Shown: positions 8,463 to 18,534, numbered from the stretch's first letter. The stretch is 64,000 nt of DNA from Verrucomicrobiales bacterium (GCA_029213195.1 JARGNI010000002.1:62001-126000), one strand, 5' to 3'. Notes: generated by a model not told the origin, from the letters alone. Program-made: numbers and translations.

Positions 8463-10295
8463 CTATCGACCCGCGTCAACCAACACCCCGGCGGGACCAG
8501 AAGTTGGGCGGTGTCCTCCTTCCGCTTCTTCCACCTCCCAGCGGTGATAAGCGTCGACATAAGCGGGACAGGTCTCAATGAGAGTTTCATGGGAACCTTC
8601 GCCCACCAGCTTGCCCTCATCCAAAAAGAGAATCCGAGGCGCCTGTCGCAGCAGATCGATGCGGTGGGTGACGAGCACCGTGGTTCCTCCACCTTCCTCC
8701 TTTCGACGGAGAATACTGTCATGAATCAGCGACTCGCTCTCGGGTTCGACCGAAGCAGTTGGCTCGTCGAGGAGCAGGATCCGTGGAGTTGTCAGGAATG
8801 CTCGCGCGAGGCTGAGCCGTTGCCGCTGCCCGCCAGACAGTTTCACTCCATTCTGCCCCACCTCGGTCTCGTATCCCTTGGGCAAGTCGAGAATGAAGTC
8901 ATGTGCGTTCGCGGCACGAGCCGCCTTCTCGACGTCGGCGAGGGTGGCGGCAGGGAATCCATAACGCAGGTTCTCCTCTACGGTCCCGTTGAAGAGGTAG
9001 TTCTCCTGTCCGACGTAGCCAATCCTGCTGCGGAGCGAATCCGGGACGAAAGCCCTGACATCGACCTCATCGATTTCGACAGCACCTTCGTCCACATCGT
9101 AAAATCGGGGAATCAGGTTCAGGAGTGTGCTCTTTCCCGAGCCACTGCCACCGGCGATGGCCACAAACTCTCCGGACGCAACGGAAACCTCGAGGCCTCT
9201 CAGGATGGGTTTTCCCGGGACATACGAAAAATGCACATCGCGGAACTGAATCGCTCCCTTTGGATTCTCCCACGGCTGCGCATCCGGGCCCGAGGTGATT
9301 GTCACCGGTTCATCGAGAATCTCGAGCACCCGGGTCGCTGCGGCACGAGCGCGCTGAAGGATGTCGCTGGTCTGGGCAATCGTGCGGATCGGGCTCTGCA
9401 AACGCCACCAGAAGCCTCGATAAGCGATCAGCGCTCCCAGGGTGAACCACTGGCTTCCTTCCATGATGAGCCACGCCCCCACCCCGAGCATGATGAGGTT
9501 GTTGAGAAAACCGAAAGTCGAAACGATCGGGAAATAGGTGTTTCGAAGCCGGCTCGCCTTGACGCTGGACTCGTAGAAGGTATCGACCCGTTCGGCGAAG
9601 TCCTCCTTCTCCTCTTCTTCGCGGGCAAATGACTGGGTCACCTGGATCCCGGCGAGACGATCCTGGAGAAAGGACCCGATCGTCCCCAGTTTTCTCCGAA
9701 CTCCCTCGTAGATCGATTTGACCCGGCGATTGTATTTCCGAATAAAGATAAAGGCGAAAGCGAGCGGCAGGATGGAGGCCGCTCCCACGACGGGACTGAG
9801 CCAGAGAACCATTCCTGCCACGACCACAAAGGTAACAACCTCCTCCAGCAGGCTCGTCAATCCCTGGAGAACGGATTGCTCCATCGCATCGACATCGCTG
9901 GTCATGCGGGTGACCAGTTCTCCCGTGCTGCGATCACGATGATAGGCGAGAGACTGGTCCTGGAACTTCGCGAACAGCTCATTCCGGATATCGCGGACAA
10001 AGGCCTGTCCTGTGCGCTCGAGGAGATAGGTTTGCCATGCGCCCGCCGCCAAACCGATCAGATAGGTCGCAAACATCAACACCAGCCAGAAGGCCAGAAT
10101 ACCGGGGGTCAAGGTCTTCTCGACGAGGTGATCGGCCACGAATCCCCAGACCAGGGGATGAAAATTCACGAACGGAACGGCGAGAACGAGGAGCGTCAGT
10201 GAAAAAATCAGCGGCCGACGATGGGGACGAAGACGATCCCAGATCCGGGATCGTAGTTCCTTGTCCGAAATGTCATAGACCTCTGCCATTCCCAT
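8463..10295 (-). CDS. ABC exporter, fused membrane and ATPase domains
   Basis: A 610-residue half-transporter of the MsbA/MdlB type. Residues about 28-320 hold six membrane helices of an ABC type-1 exporter fold, and 345-590 the nucleotide-binding domain. The latter shows Walker A GGSGSGKST, Q-loop 'GYVGQENYLF', signature LSGGQRQRLSLARAF, Walker B ILLLDEPTAS and H-loop 'VTHRID'. It probably works as a homodimer or with a partner elsewhere; the substrate (lipid, peptide or drug) cannot be told from sequence. A second possible ATG lies two codons in. It follows the YdeP-like gene by 8 nt on the same strand, so the two are probably co-transcribed. Confidence 0.93.
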   Translation of the reverse strand: MGMAEVYDISDKELRSRIWDRLRPHRRPLIFSLTLLVLAVPFVNFHPLVWGFVADHLVEKTLTPGILAFWLVLMFATYLIGLAAGAWQTYLLERTGQAFVRDIRNELFAKFQDQSLAYHRDRSTGELVTRMTSDVDAMEQSVLQGLTSLLEEVVTFVVVAGMVLWLSPVVGAASILPLAFAFIFIRKYNRRVKSIYEGVRRKLGTIGSFLQDRLAGIQVTQSFAREEEEKEDFAERVDTFYESSVKASRLRNTYFPIVSTFGFLNNLIMLGVGAWLIMEGSQWFTLGALIAYRGFWWRLQSPIRTIAQTSDILQRARAAATRVLEILDEPVTITSGPDAQPWENPKGAIQFRDVHFSYVPGKPILRGLEVSVASGEFVAIAGGSGSGKSTLLNLIPRFYDVDEGAVEIDEVDVRAFVPDSLRSRIGYVGQENYLFNGTVEENLRYGFPAATLADVEKAARAANAHDFILDLPKGYETEVGQNGVKLSGGQRQRLSLARAFLTTPRILLLDEPTASVEPESESLIHDSILRRKEEGGGTTVLVTHRIDLLRQAPRILFLDEGKLVGEGSHETLIETCPAYVDAYHRWEVEEAEGGHRPTSGPAGVLVDAGR

Positions 10296-10303
10296 GCAAT
10301 TTC

Positions 10304-12619
10304 TCAGTCCTCGAGTGTCACCTTTACCGGGACCGATTTCGAAGTGGGCGTGTTGGAAACCTCCGCGACCGAGTCAATCGGGATCAAGGGGTTCAACTCT
10401 GGAAAGTATCCGGCAACCGAGGAACGAGGCAACTCATAAGGAATCGCAAGAAAGCGCTTCACCTCCCGGATTCGGCCTCCGGCCTCATTGCGAATCGAAA
10501 CCTCCGCAAGCGGCTTGATCTCGCGTTCCTGCATATCGTCGGGATTCATGAAGAGGATACGACGTTCGTTACTGATGCCGCGATAGCGGTCATGGAGTCC
10601 ATAGACCGTGGTGTTGAACTGATCATGACTCCGCACCGTCATCAACATCAACTCACCGTCCCCCAGCGATGCGGTCGTCAACGGCTCGGCGGAAAACTCA
10701 GCCTTTCCTGACGACGTTTCGAAGACCCGATTTTTCACCGGGTTCTCCAGGTAGAAACCTCCCGGTTCGCGGACCCGTTCATTGAAGTTCTCGAATCCGG
10801 GAATGGTTTCTTCAATAAGGTCACGCACCTTGTCGTAATTCTTCGCGAGAGAGACAAAGTCAATTTTGGCTTTGTCTTCGAGGGTCGCCGACGCGAGCCT
10901 CGCCACGATCGCAATCTCGCTGAGCAGGCTTTCGGAAACGGGATCGAGCGTGCCTTTGCTCTGGTGCACGACGCCCATCGAGTTTTCCACCGTCGAGAAT
11001 TGCGCTTCGCCGTTCTCATCCGGGTCCAACTCGCTCCGGCCGAGACAGGGCAGGATCAATCCCGTGGTTCCCGTGACGACATGGCTCCGATTCAGCTTGG
11101 TCGAGACATGCGCCGTCAGCGAGCAGTTGCGCAGTGCCTCTGCCGTAAAGTGGGTATCCGGGGTCGCTTGGAGAAAATTTCCTCCCATCGCAAAGAAGAC
11201 CGAAGCCTTCTCCTGATGCATCGCGACGATGGAGTTCACCACGTCGTACCCGATCTCGCGAGGAGACTCGAAGTCGAAGACGCGATCGATCGAGTCATGA
11301 AATTCTGCCGGCATTTTTTCGAAGATCCCCATCGTTCGATCTCCCTGCACATTGCTGTGCCCTCGAACCGGACAAAGCCCGGCCCCAGGTTTTCCGATCG
11401 CACCGAGGAGAAGATGAAGATTCACGACATCGCGGATCGTCGACACGGCATTGCGATGCTGGGTCAGCCCCATCGCCCAGCAGGTGATCAGTTTCTTATC
11501 CCGCCGGATCAAGGTCTCGGCAGCCTCTCGGATCTCACTCTCTGGGATCCCCGACATGGCCACGATCTCGCTCCACTTCACCTCCTCGATCCGTCTCCGG
11601 AAGGATTCGTAGCCCGTCGTGAACTCTTCGACGAAGGCACGATCGACAACTTCGCCGGGACGCTCGGCTTCCAAGTCGAAGAGCGCCTTTGAGAGCCCCT
11701 GGAAGAGCGCCTGGTCTCCATTCACTTTCACTCGCAGATACTGCGAAGAGAGTGGCGTCGACGCCCCCATCATCCCGGTAATTTCTTGGGGGTGAGCAAA
11801 TCCGACGAGTCCCGCTTCCATCATCGGGTTCACGGCGATGATTTCTCCTCCGTTGCGGACTGTGGCCTGCAATGCGGAGAGCATCCTTGGGTGATTCGTT
11901 CCGGGATTCTGCCCGACCACGAGGAGACAATCGGCTTCCTCAATATCCCGCAGGGAAACGGTACCTTTTCCGATTCCAATGGCATCGCCGAGGGCCGCCC
12001 CACTCGACTCGTGACACATGTTCGAACAATCGGGAAGATTGTTTGTCCCGAACATCCTGACAAAGAGCCCATAGAGAAAGGCGCTCTCATTCACAGTTCG
12101 ACCAGAGGTGTAGAAAATGGCTTCGTTAGGATCACTTAGCGACTTCAGCTCCGAAGCGATCAACTCAAACGCCTCGTCCCACTCGATCGGCTCGTAGCGA
12201 CTCGCCCCCGGACGCAGGACCACCGGATCGGTGATCCGCCCCTGCTGTTCCATCCAATAGTCGGAACGTCTCGAGATTTCCTCGACCGAATGCTTCGCAA
12301 AGAACTTTGGATCGACCTTCCGCTTCGTCGTTTCCGATGCCATCGCCTTGGCTCCATTCTCGCAGAACTCCGTAGGAGCCCGCTCATCATCGGGATCCGG
12401 CCAGGCGCAGGACGGACAATCGAACCCATCGGTCTGGTTCAACTTCACCATCCCCTCGGCACCGCGCTTCAAGCCGGCGAGACCAAAGACGTGCTTGAAG
12501 GAGGAAGTCACCGCTTCCACGCCGGCCGCGTAGGTCTTCGGATCCTTAACCTTGATTCCGGTGTGCTCGTCAGGCGGTTCTTCACTCGTGTTGGAGGAAG
12601 GGTTGGCAGTGGCTTTCAT
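10304..12619 (-). CDS. FdhF/YdeP-type molybdopterin oxidoreductase
   Basis: A 771-residue protein of the YdeP branch of the formate dehydrogenase H-like family, a bis-molybdopterin enzyme. Near the N-terminus 'DGFDCPSCAWPDP' (about 65-77) holds only a CxxC, not the full four-cysteine Fe-S motif of FdhF, as is normal for this branch. Other family marks are 'YTSGRTVNESAFLYGLF', 'MCHESSGAALGDAIGIGKG', 'GQNPGTNHPRML', 'GLCPVRGHSNVQGDRTMGI' and the C-terminal molydopterin-binding domain with 'RSHDQFNTTVYGLHDRYRG'. The physiological substrate is unknown; the E. coli homologue is linked to acid resistance. Expression is likely joint with the downstream ABC exporter. Confidence 0.92.
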   Translation of the reverse strand: MKATANPSSNTSEEPPDEHTGIKVKDPKTYAAGVEAVTSSFKHVFGLAGLKRGAEGMVKLNQTDGFDCPSCAWPDPDDERAPTEFCENGAKAMASETTKRKVDPKFFAKHSVEEISRRSDYWMEQQGRITDPVVLRPGASRYEPIEWDEAFELIASELKSLSDPNEAIFYTSGRTVNESAFLYGLFVRMFGTNNLPDCSNMCHESSGAALGDAIGIGKGTVSLRDIEEADCLLVVGQNPGTNHPRMLSALQATVRNGGEIIAVNPMMEAGLVGFAHPQEITGMMGASTPLSSQYLRVKVNGDQALFQGLSKALFDLEAERPGEVVDRAFVEEFTTGYESFRRRIEEVKWSEIVAMSGIPESEIREAAETLIRRDKKLITCWAMGLTQHRNAVSTIRDVVNLHLLLGAIGKPGAGLCPVRGHSNVQGDRTMGIFEKMPAEFHDSIDRVFDFESPREIGYDVVNSIVAMHQEKASVFFAMGGNFLQATPDTHFTAEALRNCSLTAHVSTKLNRSHVVTGTTGLILPCLGRSELDPDENGEAQFSTVENSMGVVHQSKGTLDPVSESLLSEIAIVARLASATLEDKAKIDFVSLAKNYDKVRDLIEETIPGFENFNERVREPGGFYLENPVKNRVFETSSGKAEFSAEPLTTASLGDGELMLMTVRSHDQFNTTVYGLHDRYRGISNERRILFMNPDDMQEREIKPLAEVSIRNEAGGRIREVKRFLAIPYELPRSSVAGYFPELNPLIPIDSVAEVSNTPTSKSVPVKVTLED

Positions 12620-12752
12620 AAGGAGGAGAGGGATGAGAAGGTGGACGAGAGAGCCCGAAAGATCCCGCCGTTCTCATACCCAATTCTACGTCTCACGACC
12701 GCAAACGGACCGCAGGGCATTCTCCCTGCTTCGCGAGAGCCCCTGAAGCTCG

Positions 12753-14069
12753 CTAGGCATTCTTCCGAGAGAGGAATTTCTCGAAAACTTCGCCGGTCGC
12801 TCCCGCCATTGCCGAGCGGTCCGCGGACTGCTCGACCCATCGACGTCCCGACTCGCCCCGCACTCGAGCCGCCTCGGGATCCGACAATAGATTTCCCAGT
12901 TCCTCGGCGAGAGATTCTGCACTTTCAGGTTCGAAGAGCAAACCTCCACCCGAGGCCTCCATCAACTCCGGGAAAATTCCTTTCCTTGGTTGAACCGCCG
13001 GCAACCCACAAGCAAACGCCTCGAGCAGATAGAGCCCTTTTGGTTCAGTGAACCGGGTCGGGACACTGAACACATCGAGCTGTTCGAGAAACGCTTTCTT
13101 CGCCTCTCCATCTGGCGCCTCGACATGGATAAATCGATCGGAAAGCCCGGAAGACTCGATCTTCTGCAATTGCTCCTCGTAGAAATCCTTATCCTTGTCC
13201 GAAAGCCACCCCGCCACCCGAAGCGTCGCCTCCGGAAATCGTGGGGCAAGCCGGAGGAAAGCATCGATGATGAGATCGAATCCTTTCTCGGGAGCTAGCC
13301 TCGCAAAATAGCCAATGACCTGACCGGACTCCCGGTTCTTCCGTGACTCATAAACGGAATCGAACTCCTCCACCGTCGCCCCCAGGGGAGTGATGGAGAA
13401 TTTCTCGGCGGGAACCTCGAAAAGCTCCACCATCCGATCCCGGTAATAGTCCGAGAAGGTAATGAATCCATCGGCAGCCGAGGCCAGCGTTTTCATTTCG
13501 GAGAGCACCTGCTCTCGCCAGGGTTCCTGCAATTCATCAAGAAAGACATCGTCTCCTTGCAGCGTGACGAGAACCGGCACACCCAGTTCCCTTTGCAGAG
13601 CCGGAATACAGCCGCCCACAAGCAGATTCGTAAGGCAGATCAGGTCCGGTTTCACCAGCTCCTTGAGCCAGTGCACGAGGCGCTTCACTTCTTTCTTCTG
13701 GAAGCCATGTTCTCCCTTCACCATGGAAAGTGTCATGTCGCCCAACTCAGCGGCACTGACAGACATCGCGCCCGAGGCGACCCGACGAATCAGGGCAGGA
13801 TTGTCGAGCCAGCGATCGAGAAAAGCCGGGAGATGGCGAAAGAGAGAAATCTTCTGCTGAAGGTAGACGTTGATCCCTCCAAAAAACACCTGATCGACCG
13901 AGTGATCCTCTTCATCCACCCGAATCGGCGTGTAAAGAGGAAGCAGGAGAATGTCCCAACCAAGCTCCTCTAAACCCGTGACGAGGGTATTGTCCCGGAT
14001 ACAGCTGCCGCAATACATCCCTCCAGCACCTGCCGTGATGTAGACCACCTTGGGACGTTTCTCTTCCAT
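12753..14069 (-). CDS. Glycosyltransferase family 4 (GT-B)
   Basis: A 438-residue cytoplasmic GT-B glycosyltransferase. The N-terminal half starts 'VVYITAGAGGMYCGSCIRDN', the loop that contacts the acceptor in this subgroup, and the C-terminal half has 'GYFARLAPEKGFDLIIDAF' and the donor-site region 'FTEPKGLYLLEAFACGLP' with E-x7-E spacing typical of GT4. No sugar transfer partner can be inferred. It precedes the YdeP-like gene by 133 bp on the same strand but may have its own promoter, shared divergently with the propeller gene at 14179. Confidence 0.9.
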   Translation of the reverse strand: MEEKRPKVVYITAGAGGMYCGSCIRDNTLVTGLEELGWDILLLPLYTPIRVDEEDHSVDQVFFGGINVYLQQKISLFRHLPAFLDRWLDNPALIRRVASGAMSVSAAELGDMTLSMVKGEHGFQKKEVKRLVHWLKELVKPDLICLTNLLVGGCIPALQRELGVPVLVTLQGDDVFLDELQEPWREQVLSEMKTLASAADGFITFSDYYRDRMVELFEVPAEKFSITPLGATVEEFDSVYESRKNRESGQVIGYFARLAPEKGFDLIIDAFLRLAPRFPEATLRVAGWLSDKDKDFYEEQLQKIESSGLSDRFIHVEAPDGEAKKAFLEQLDVFSVPTRFTEPKGLYLLEAFACGLPAVQPRKGIFPELMEASGGGLLFEPESAESLAEELGNLLSDPEAARVRGESGRRWVEQSADRSAMAGATGEVFEKFLSRKNA

Positions 14070-14178
14070 TGCGATCCAACAAACTCCGGATCGTTACGCT
14101 CCGCCAGTCACGGAAAGACATCATAACGCCAGTGCGAACCGACCGGGGAAGGATACCTTACCCCTGATTTCGACCGCC

Positions 14179-15750
14179 ATGAGACCTTTGTTTCCTTCCC
14201 TTCTCCTCATTACCTCAATGATCGGTTCCCATGCTCTTGCCGACTGGCCGCAATGGCGTGGCCCAGACCGCAATGGAGTCGCCCCGGAATCAGCGAAGCT
14301 TCCCGATCTTTTCCCCGAGGACTATGCCCCGTTGGAAGTCTGGCGTTCCATCGAAATCCCAAGCGATCACTATGGCGGTCACGGGAGCGTTTCGGTCGCC
14401 GCCGGGAAGGTCTATCTCTCCATCGTCTGGCATCGGGACGAACCGACCGAAACTCGGAGAATCGATTCCTCGGTGCTTTCCACGCTCGGCTATCGCGGAA
14501 CTCAAGCTCTCGCGCCAGAGATTCGGGAGAAGATGGAAACCGATCGCATGAATCTGAGTCGTCGACTTCGGGGCGCAGCTCTGGACGAATGGTCGAAAAA
14601 ATGGGTCGAGGAGAATATCGATGAAAAGACCCAGCTTTCCCTCGGCAGTTGGATCCAGAGTCGATTCAAGAAGGGCCAAGCCGCGATTCCCCTCTCGGTC
14701 TACGACACCCTTCGCACCGTCTCAAACAAGACCTTCGCCAACCAGGCGGAAGTGGAAGCCTGGGTCACCGAGCAGAATTTTGCCCCCGAAATCCATGACC
14801 AGATCATCAAGGCGATCCCTTCGACCAAGAAAGTCGCCGACGATGTCATCCTCTGCCTCGACGCCAAGACGGGAGAAGAAGTCTGGCGTTTTTCAACGCC
14901 CGGCAGCCCCAGCGGCCGCGGTTCCTCCAGCACGCCTGCCATTGCCCATGGCAAGGTATTCGCTGCGCTGAGTGACCATCTCTACGGCGTCGATGCGGAA
15001 ACCGGGGAAGAAATCTGGCGCAGCCCCCTTGAGGGGAAAAAAGGCCCCGCCTCCTCTCCTCTCGTTGTCGGCGAGCGGATCTTTCTCCATCAGAACCGGC
15101 TCACCGCTTTCGACGTGGCGACAGGCAAAGAGCTCTGGGTCAACCAGGAAGTAAAGGGGGCCAATTCCTCCCCAGCCGCCTGGAACAACCTCATTCTCTC
15201 CAATTCCCAGAAAGGGCTCTATGCCACCGACATCGAGAGTGGGGCCACTCTCTGGAGCGTATCCGGTGGAGGGGATGGAACTCCGGTCGTGTCCGGAGAT
15301 CATGTCATCGTCAGCAGCAAGACCGAAGGAGAAAATCTCATCGCCTACCGGCTCAAGGAGAACACCGGCCCGGAAAAGCTCTGGTCCCACTCATTCCTGG
15401 CCCGACGCTATGGCTCGAGCCCGATTGTGGACGACGGCAAGGTCTTTCATCTCGGAAGCAATCGACATCTCTGTCTCTCTCTTGAGAACGGGAAGATCCT
15501 CTGGGATCGCGAAGCAAGTTCCGCCATTTCCTCTCCCATCCTCGCGGATGGAAAACTACTCGTCTACGAGAACCGAGGCGGCTTCGCCCACATGCTCAGC
15601 ACTTCGGGCGAAGAATACCAGTCCCTCGGCCGGGCCAAGATCGGGGCCCTCTACTGCGCCTCCCCTGCCATCGTCGGGAATGAGGTTTTTCTCCGCACCA
15701 AGGACTCCGTCGTCTGCTACCGGTTTGAAGAACCGAATGAGGTGGAGTAG
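14179..15750 (+). CDS. Secreted PQQ-like beta-propeller repeat protein (second copy)
   Basis: A 523-residue exported propeller. The start was placed at MRPLFPSLLLITS because a signal peptide (cleavage after 'SHALA') and the motif 'DWPQWRGPDRNGVAPES' follow at once; the frame upstream of 14179 has no such support. Blades carry 'LDAKTGEEVW', 'VDAETGEEIW', 'FDVATGKELW' and 'TDIESGATLW'. Compared with the copy at 4913 it has an extra helical, charged segment (about residues 95-220) inserted before the regular blades, giving about 110 more residues. Function is unknown; a secreted scaffold or sensor in polysaccharide use is possible. No protease gene accompanies this copy. Confidence 0.9.
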   Translation: MRPLFPSLLLITSMIGSHALADWPQWRGPDRNGVAPESAKLPDLFPEDYAPLEVWRSIEIPSDHYGGHGSVSVAAGKVYLSIVWHRDEPTETRRIDSSVLSTLGYRGTQALAPEIREKMETDRMNLSRRLRGAALDEWSKKWVEENIDEKTQLSLGSWIQSRFKKGQAAIPLSVYDTLRTVSNKTFANQAEVEAWVTEQNFAPEIHDQIIKAIPSTKKVADDVILCLDAKTGEEVWRFSTPGSPSGRGSSSTPAIAHGKVFAALSDHLYGVDAETGEEIWRSPLEGKKGPASSPLVVGERIFLHQNRLTAFDVATGKELWVNQEVKGANSSPAAWNNLILSNSQKGLYATDIESGATLWSVSGGGDGTPVVSGDHVIVSSKTEGENLIAYRLKENTGPEKLWSHSFLARRYGSSPIVDDGKVFHLGSNRHLCLSLENGKILWDREASSAISSPILADGKLLVYENRGGFAHMLSTSGEEYQSLGRAKIGALYCASPAIVGNEVFLRTKDSVVCYRFEEPNEVE

Positions 15751-16278
15751 CGGGCAATGACGTACCGTTGAATCTCCCTCCCGACAGGGTTGAATATTCG
15801 ATTCGCCCCTGTTGAATCAGCACTTTTCCGTTGTCCGGCGTTGGTTGGAAGAATCCCCTTCCTCCCGGTAGTAGAACTCGCAAGAGTTCTTACCGAAACC
15901 ACTGATTTCCGACCACTCGGCGAACGCCTAGTCCTTCTTCGGACCACCTTCTTTAGACAGCTTCGAAGGCAGCGACTTGTCCTGTAATAGCCCCAGGGAT
16001 CGTCCCGGCCATAATTCCGGATGCTCTCAACCTCGCCAGTTTACTCATGGTCACCATACATCACCCCAAATTCTCAAGGCCTTGCCTAAAACGGCATAGG
16101 ACAGCATCTCAATCGTCCAATGGCTGTATCTGAAATCATCGACACAGCGAATCGCTATACCCAGATTTCCCCGCCCGTCCAGAAATCTGGCCAGATCAAA
16201 GAACCACCGCGCCTCCGGGGAGAAACCCATTCGACCAGTGGACCTGGGGCTATCTTTCAGGTATCTTAATCATTTACT
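15751..16278. other. 528-bp intergenic region without a clear gene
   Basis: No convincing gene or RNA is seen. The only protein-like frame is on the minus strand, 16051-16230 (59 codons from an ATG), reading 'PEARWFFDLARFLDGRG' and 'YAVLGKALRIWGDVW'. It has no good ribosome-binding site and no family I recognise, so it could be a small gene or a fragment of a lost one. A second minus-strand frame ends 'LPSKLSKEGGPKKD' near 15930. The promoter of the penicillin-binding protein gene should lie at the right end. Confidence 0.4.
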
Positions 16279-18534
16279 ATGAAGGGAAAGAAATCACGAG
16301 ACGCCTCTTCGAAGCCTCCCGGACCGTTTGCCTCGCTTTTTGCCTCGACGGAAAATACCCGCAAGCCTCGCAAGGGCGGTTTCCTGCGTGGCTTTGCCAG
16401 GCTCGTCGTGGTCGGAACCTTACTCGTGGGTATCGTCGCGATCGCCGGAGCGCTGTTTTACGGGGTCAAAGCACTCACCTTCGATCTCGACAAGCTTCGG
16501 GAAGTTCCCGAGCGGACTATTGTCTATGATCGTCTCGGGAACGAATTGGGGCATGTTTCCGGTCACGGAGCCAATCGCAGGGTGGTTGCCGCTTCCGAAG
16601 TCTCTCCCCATTTCATCGAGGCACTACTCGCGCGGGAGGACAGCCGATTCTATGATCACGGAGGAGTCGACTACCGCGGTGTCGCTCGTGCTGTGGTGAG
16701 AAACCTGAAAGCGCGAGATATGGAACAAGGGGCGTCCACCCTGACGATGCAACTCGCTAGGAACACTTTCGAAATGCGCGAAAAATCGCTGCATCGCAAA
16801 CTGCTCGAAGTCGCGATCGCCCAGCGAATCGAAAGACGGTTTTCCAAGGACGAAATCCTCGGATTTTACGTGAACCGGATCTACTTTGGCTCGGGGCTTT
16901 ATGGGATCGAGAGAGCCTCGCAGGGGTTCTTCATGAAACCAGCCTCGGACCTCAGCCCGGGAGAAGGTGCGATCCTGGCAGGAATCATCCGTGGCCCAAG
17001 CCTGTTGAATCCCTTTCGCAGTCTCGAAAATGCGCAGGATACGAGAGACGAGGTGCTCGACCGAATGGTCGCGGACGGCCGGATCACCCCCGAGGAAAAG
17101 ACCGCTGCGCAAAATGAGAAGATCGAATTGCGCCCGCCTGACAAGCGACTTGCGACCGGGAGCTATACCTTGCAGACGGTCTTCGACCTATTGAATGACT
17201 ATCTCGAAGAGCCGGTCATCAAGACCGGTGGTCTGCGCATTTACACGACGATCGATCCGAGTCTACAGGAAACGGCCGAGAACGCGCTCGATGGTCATCT
17301 CACCAAGATCGAGTCACGATCAGGATTTTCTCACCCTTCCCGAAGATCCCACAGAAAGGGGAACGCCACTCGCTACCTCCAGGGCGCAGTCATCAGTCTC
17401 GACAATCGTTCGGGGGCGATCCGTGCCATGGTCGGAGGCAGAAATTTCGGGGACAGTTCCTTCAACCGGGTCTACCAGGCGCAACGACAGGTGGGTTCGA
17501 CTTTCAAACCTTTCGTCTACGCCGTCGCGATGCACCGCTCCGGTTTGCTCCCGGGTGCCTATGTCAGTGACGACCCGATTCGGCTATCTGTTGGAGATGG
17601 GCCGGTGTGGTCTCCCAAGAACAGTGATGGCACTTTCTCCGGACTCCAGCCAGCAGCCATCGGGCTGATCCGATCCCGGAATACGATGTCCGTCCGGGTC
17701 GGACAAATCGCCGGACTCGACCAGGTTCGGGATATGGCCAAAGCCTTGAAATTCGGCGACATCCCCTCCTCTCCCGTGGTTTTTCTGGGTGCCTTCGAAA
17801 CGACGCCGATGACGATCACCAGCGCCTACTCGACCTTTCCTGCCGGCGGCGTCAACTACGCTCCTTTCCTGATTGAGAAGATCGAGAATCGGAACAGTGA
17901 AATCATGTATCAAAGAGCGCCCAAGGGGCTGTCCATTTTTCCGGATTCGGTTTCCTGGGTGACCAGTGACATCCTTGGGAAGGTGATGGACGAAGGCACC
18001 GGTCGCGCCGCTCGATCCGCGGGTTACGAAGCTCCCGCCTACGGCAAAACCGGAACGACCAACGACTACAAGGACGCCTGGTTCGTGGGATTTTCCGACA
18101 AGATCACGACAGGGGTCTGGGTGGGCCTCGACCAACCCAAGACCATCATGAATCGCGGCTACGGGAGCACCCTTGCACTTCCCATCTGGACCGAGGTCAT
18201 GAAGGAAGCTGAAAAGGGAGAGTTCGCGGCCAGTGCGATCCCGGCACCGGAAGGCACTCAGCCAACGACCCTGTGCCGCGAGTGTGGCCTGCTTCGAGGA
18301 AATCGGACACGCCACCCCTACCAGATGAACCTCCCTGCGGACATGCGCCCTCGCGCAACCTGTCGGGGACACAGAATGGGTCTGTTCACCAATCGCAATG
18401 GTCTCCCGCAAGCCTTCCCAGTCCCTGGAGATCGCCTACCCCAGATCCCGCCTCCCAACACGCGGGATGGCGAGAGCGGCGTAGGAAGAGCCATACGAGG
18501 TATCGGCCGCTGGATCTTCGGGGGAAATCAATAG
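16279..18534 (+). CDS. Bifunctional penicillin-binding protein (PBP1 type)
   Basis: A class A penicillin-binding protein of 751 residues that polymerises and cross-links peptidoglycan at the inner membrane. A cytoplasmic basic tail (1-40) and one membrane helix (about 41-63) lead to the GT51 glycosyltransferase domain with EDSRFYDHGG (120-129), 'GASTLTMQLARN' and 'RKLLEVAIAQRIE'. The transpeptidase domain has 'QVGSTFKPFVY' (catalytic Ser in STFK), 'SRNTMSV' (SxN) and 'YGKTGTTNDYKDAWF' (KTG). All catalytic motifs are present. The C-terminal tail contains a Cys pair 'TTLCRECG'. It is not in the dcw cluster at 52-63 kb. Confidence 0.95.
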   Translation: MKGKKSRDASSKPPGPFASLFASTENTRKPRKGGFLRGFARLVVVGTLLVGIVAIAGALFYGVKALTFDLDKLREVPERTIVYDRLGNELGHVSGHGANRRVVAASEVSPHFIEALLAREDSRFYDHGGVDYRGVARAVVRNLKARDMEQGASTLTMQLARNTFEMREKSLHRKLLEVAIAQRIERRFSKDEILGFYVNRIYFGSGLYGIERASQGFFMKPASDLSPGEGAILAGIIRGPSLLNPFRSLENAQDTRDEVLDRMVADGRITPEEKTAAQNEKIELRPPDKRLATGSYTLQTVFDLLNDYLEEPVIKTGGLRIYTTIDPSLQETAENALDGHLTKIESRSGFSHPSRRSHRKGNATRYLQGAVISLDNRSGAIRAMVGGRNFGDSSFNRVYQAQRQVGSTFKPFVYAVAMHRSGLLPGAYVSDDPIRLSVGDGPVWSPKNSDGTFSGLQPAAIGLIRSRNTMSVRVGQIAGLDQVRDMAKALKFGDIPSSPVVFLGAFETTPMTITSAYSTFPAGGVNYAPFLIEKIENRNSEIMYQRAPKGLSIFPDSVSWVTSDILGKVMDEGTGRAARSAGYEAPAYGKTGTTNDYKDAWFVGFSDKITTGVWVGLDQPKTIMNRGYGSTLALPIWTEVMKEAEKGEFAASAIPAPEGTQPTTLCRECGLLRGNRTRHPYQMNLPADMRPRATCRGHRMGLFTNRNGLPQAFPVPGDRLPQIPPPNTRDGESGVGRAIRGIGRWIFGGNQ

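Noticed and set aside
8211-9632. 473-codon plus-strand frame covering the ABC exporter
   Set aside because: Only its first part (to about 8462) has protein-like similarity to a FecR-type protein; the rest is antisense shadow of the ABC gene.
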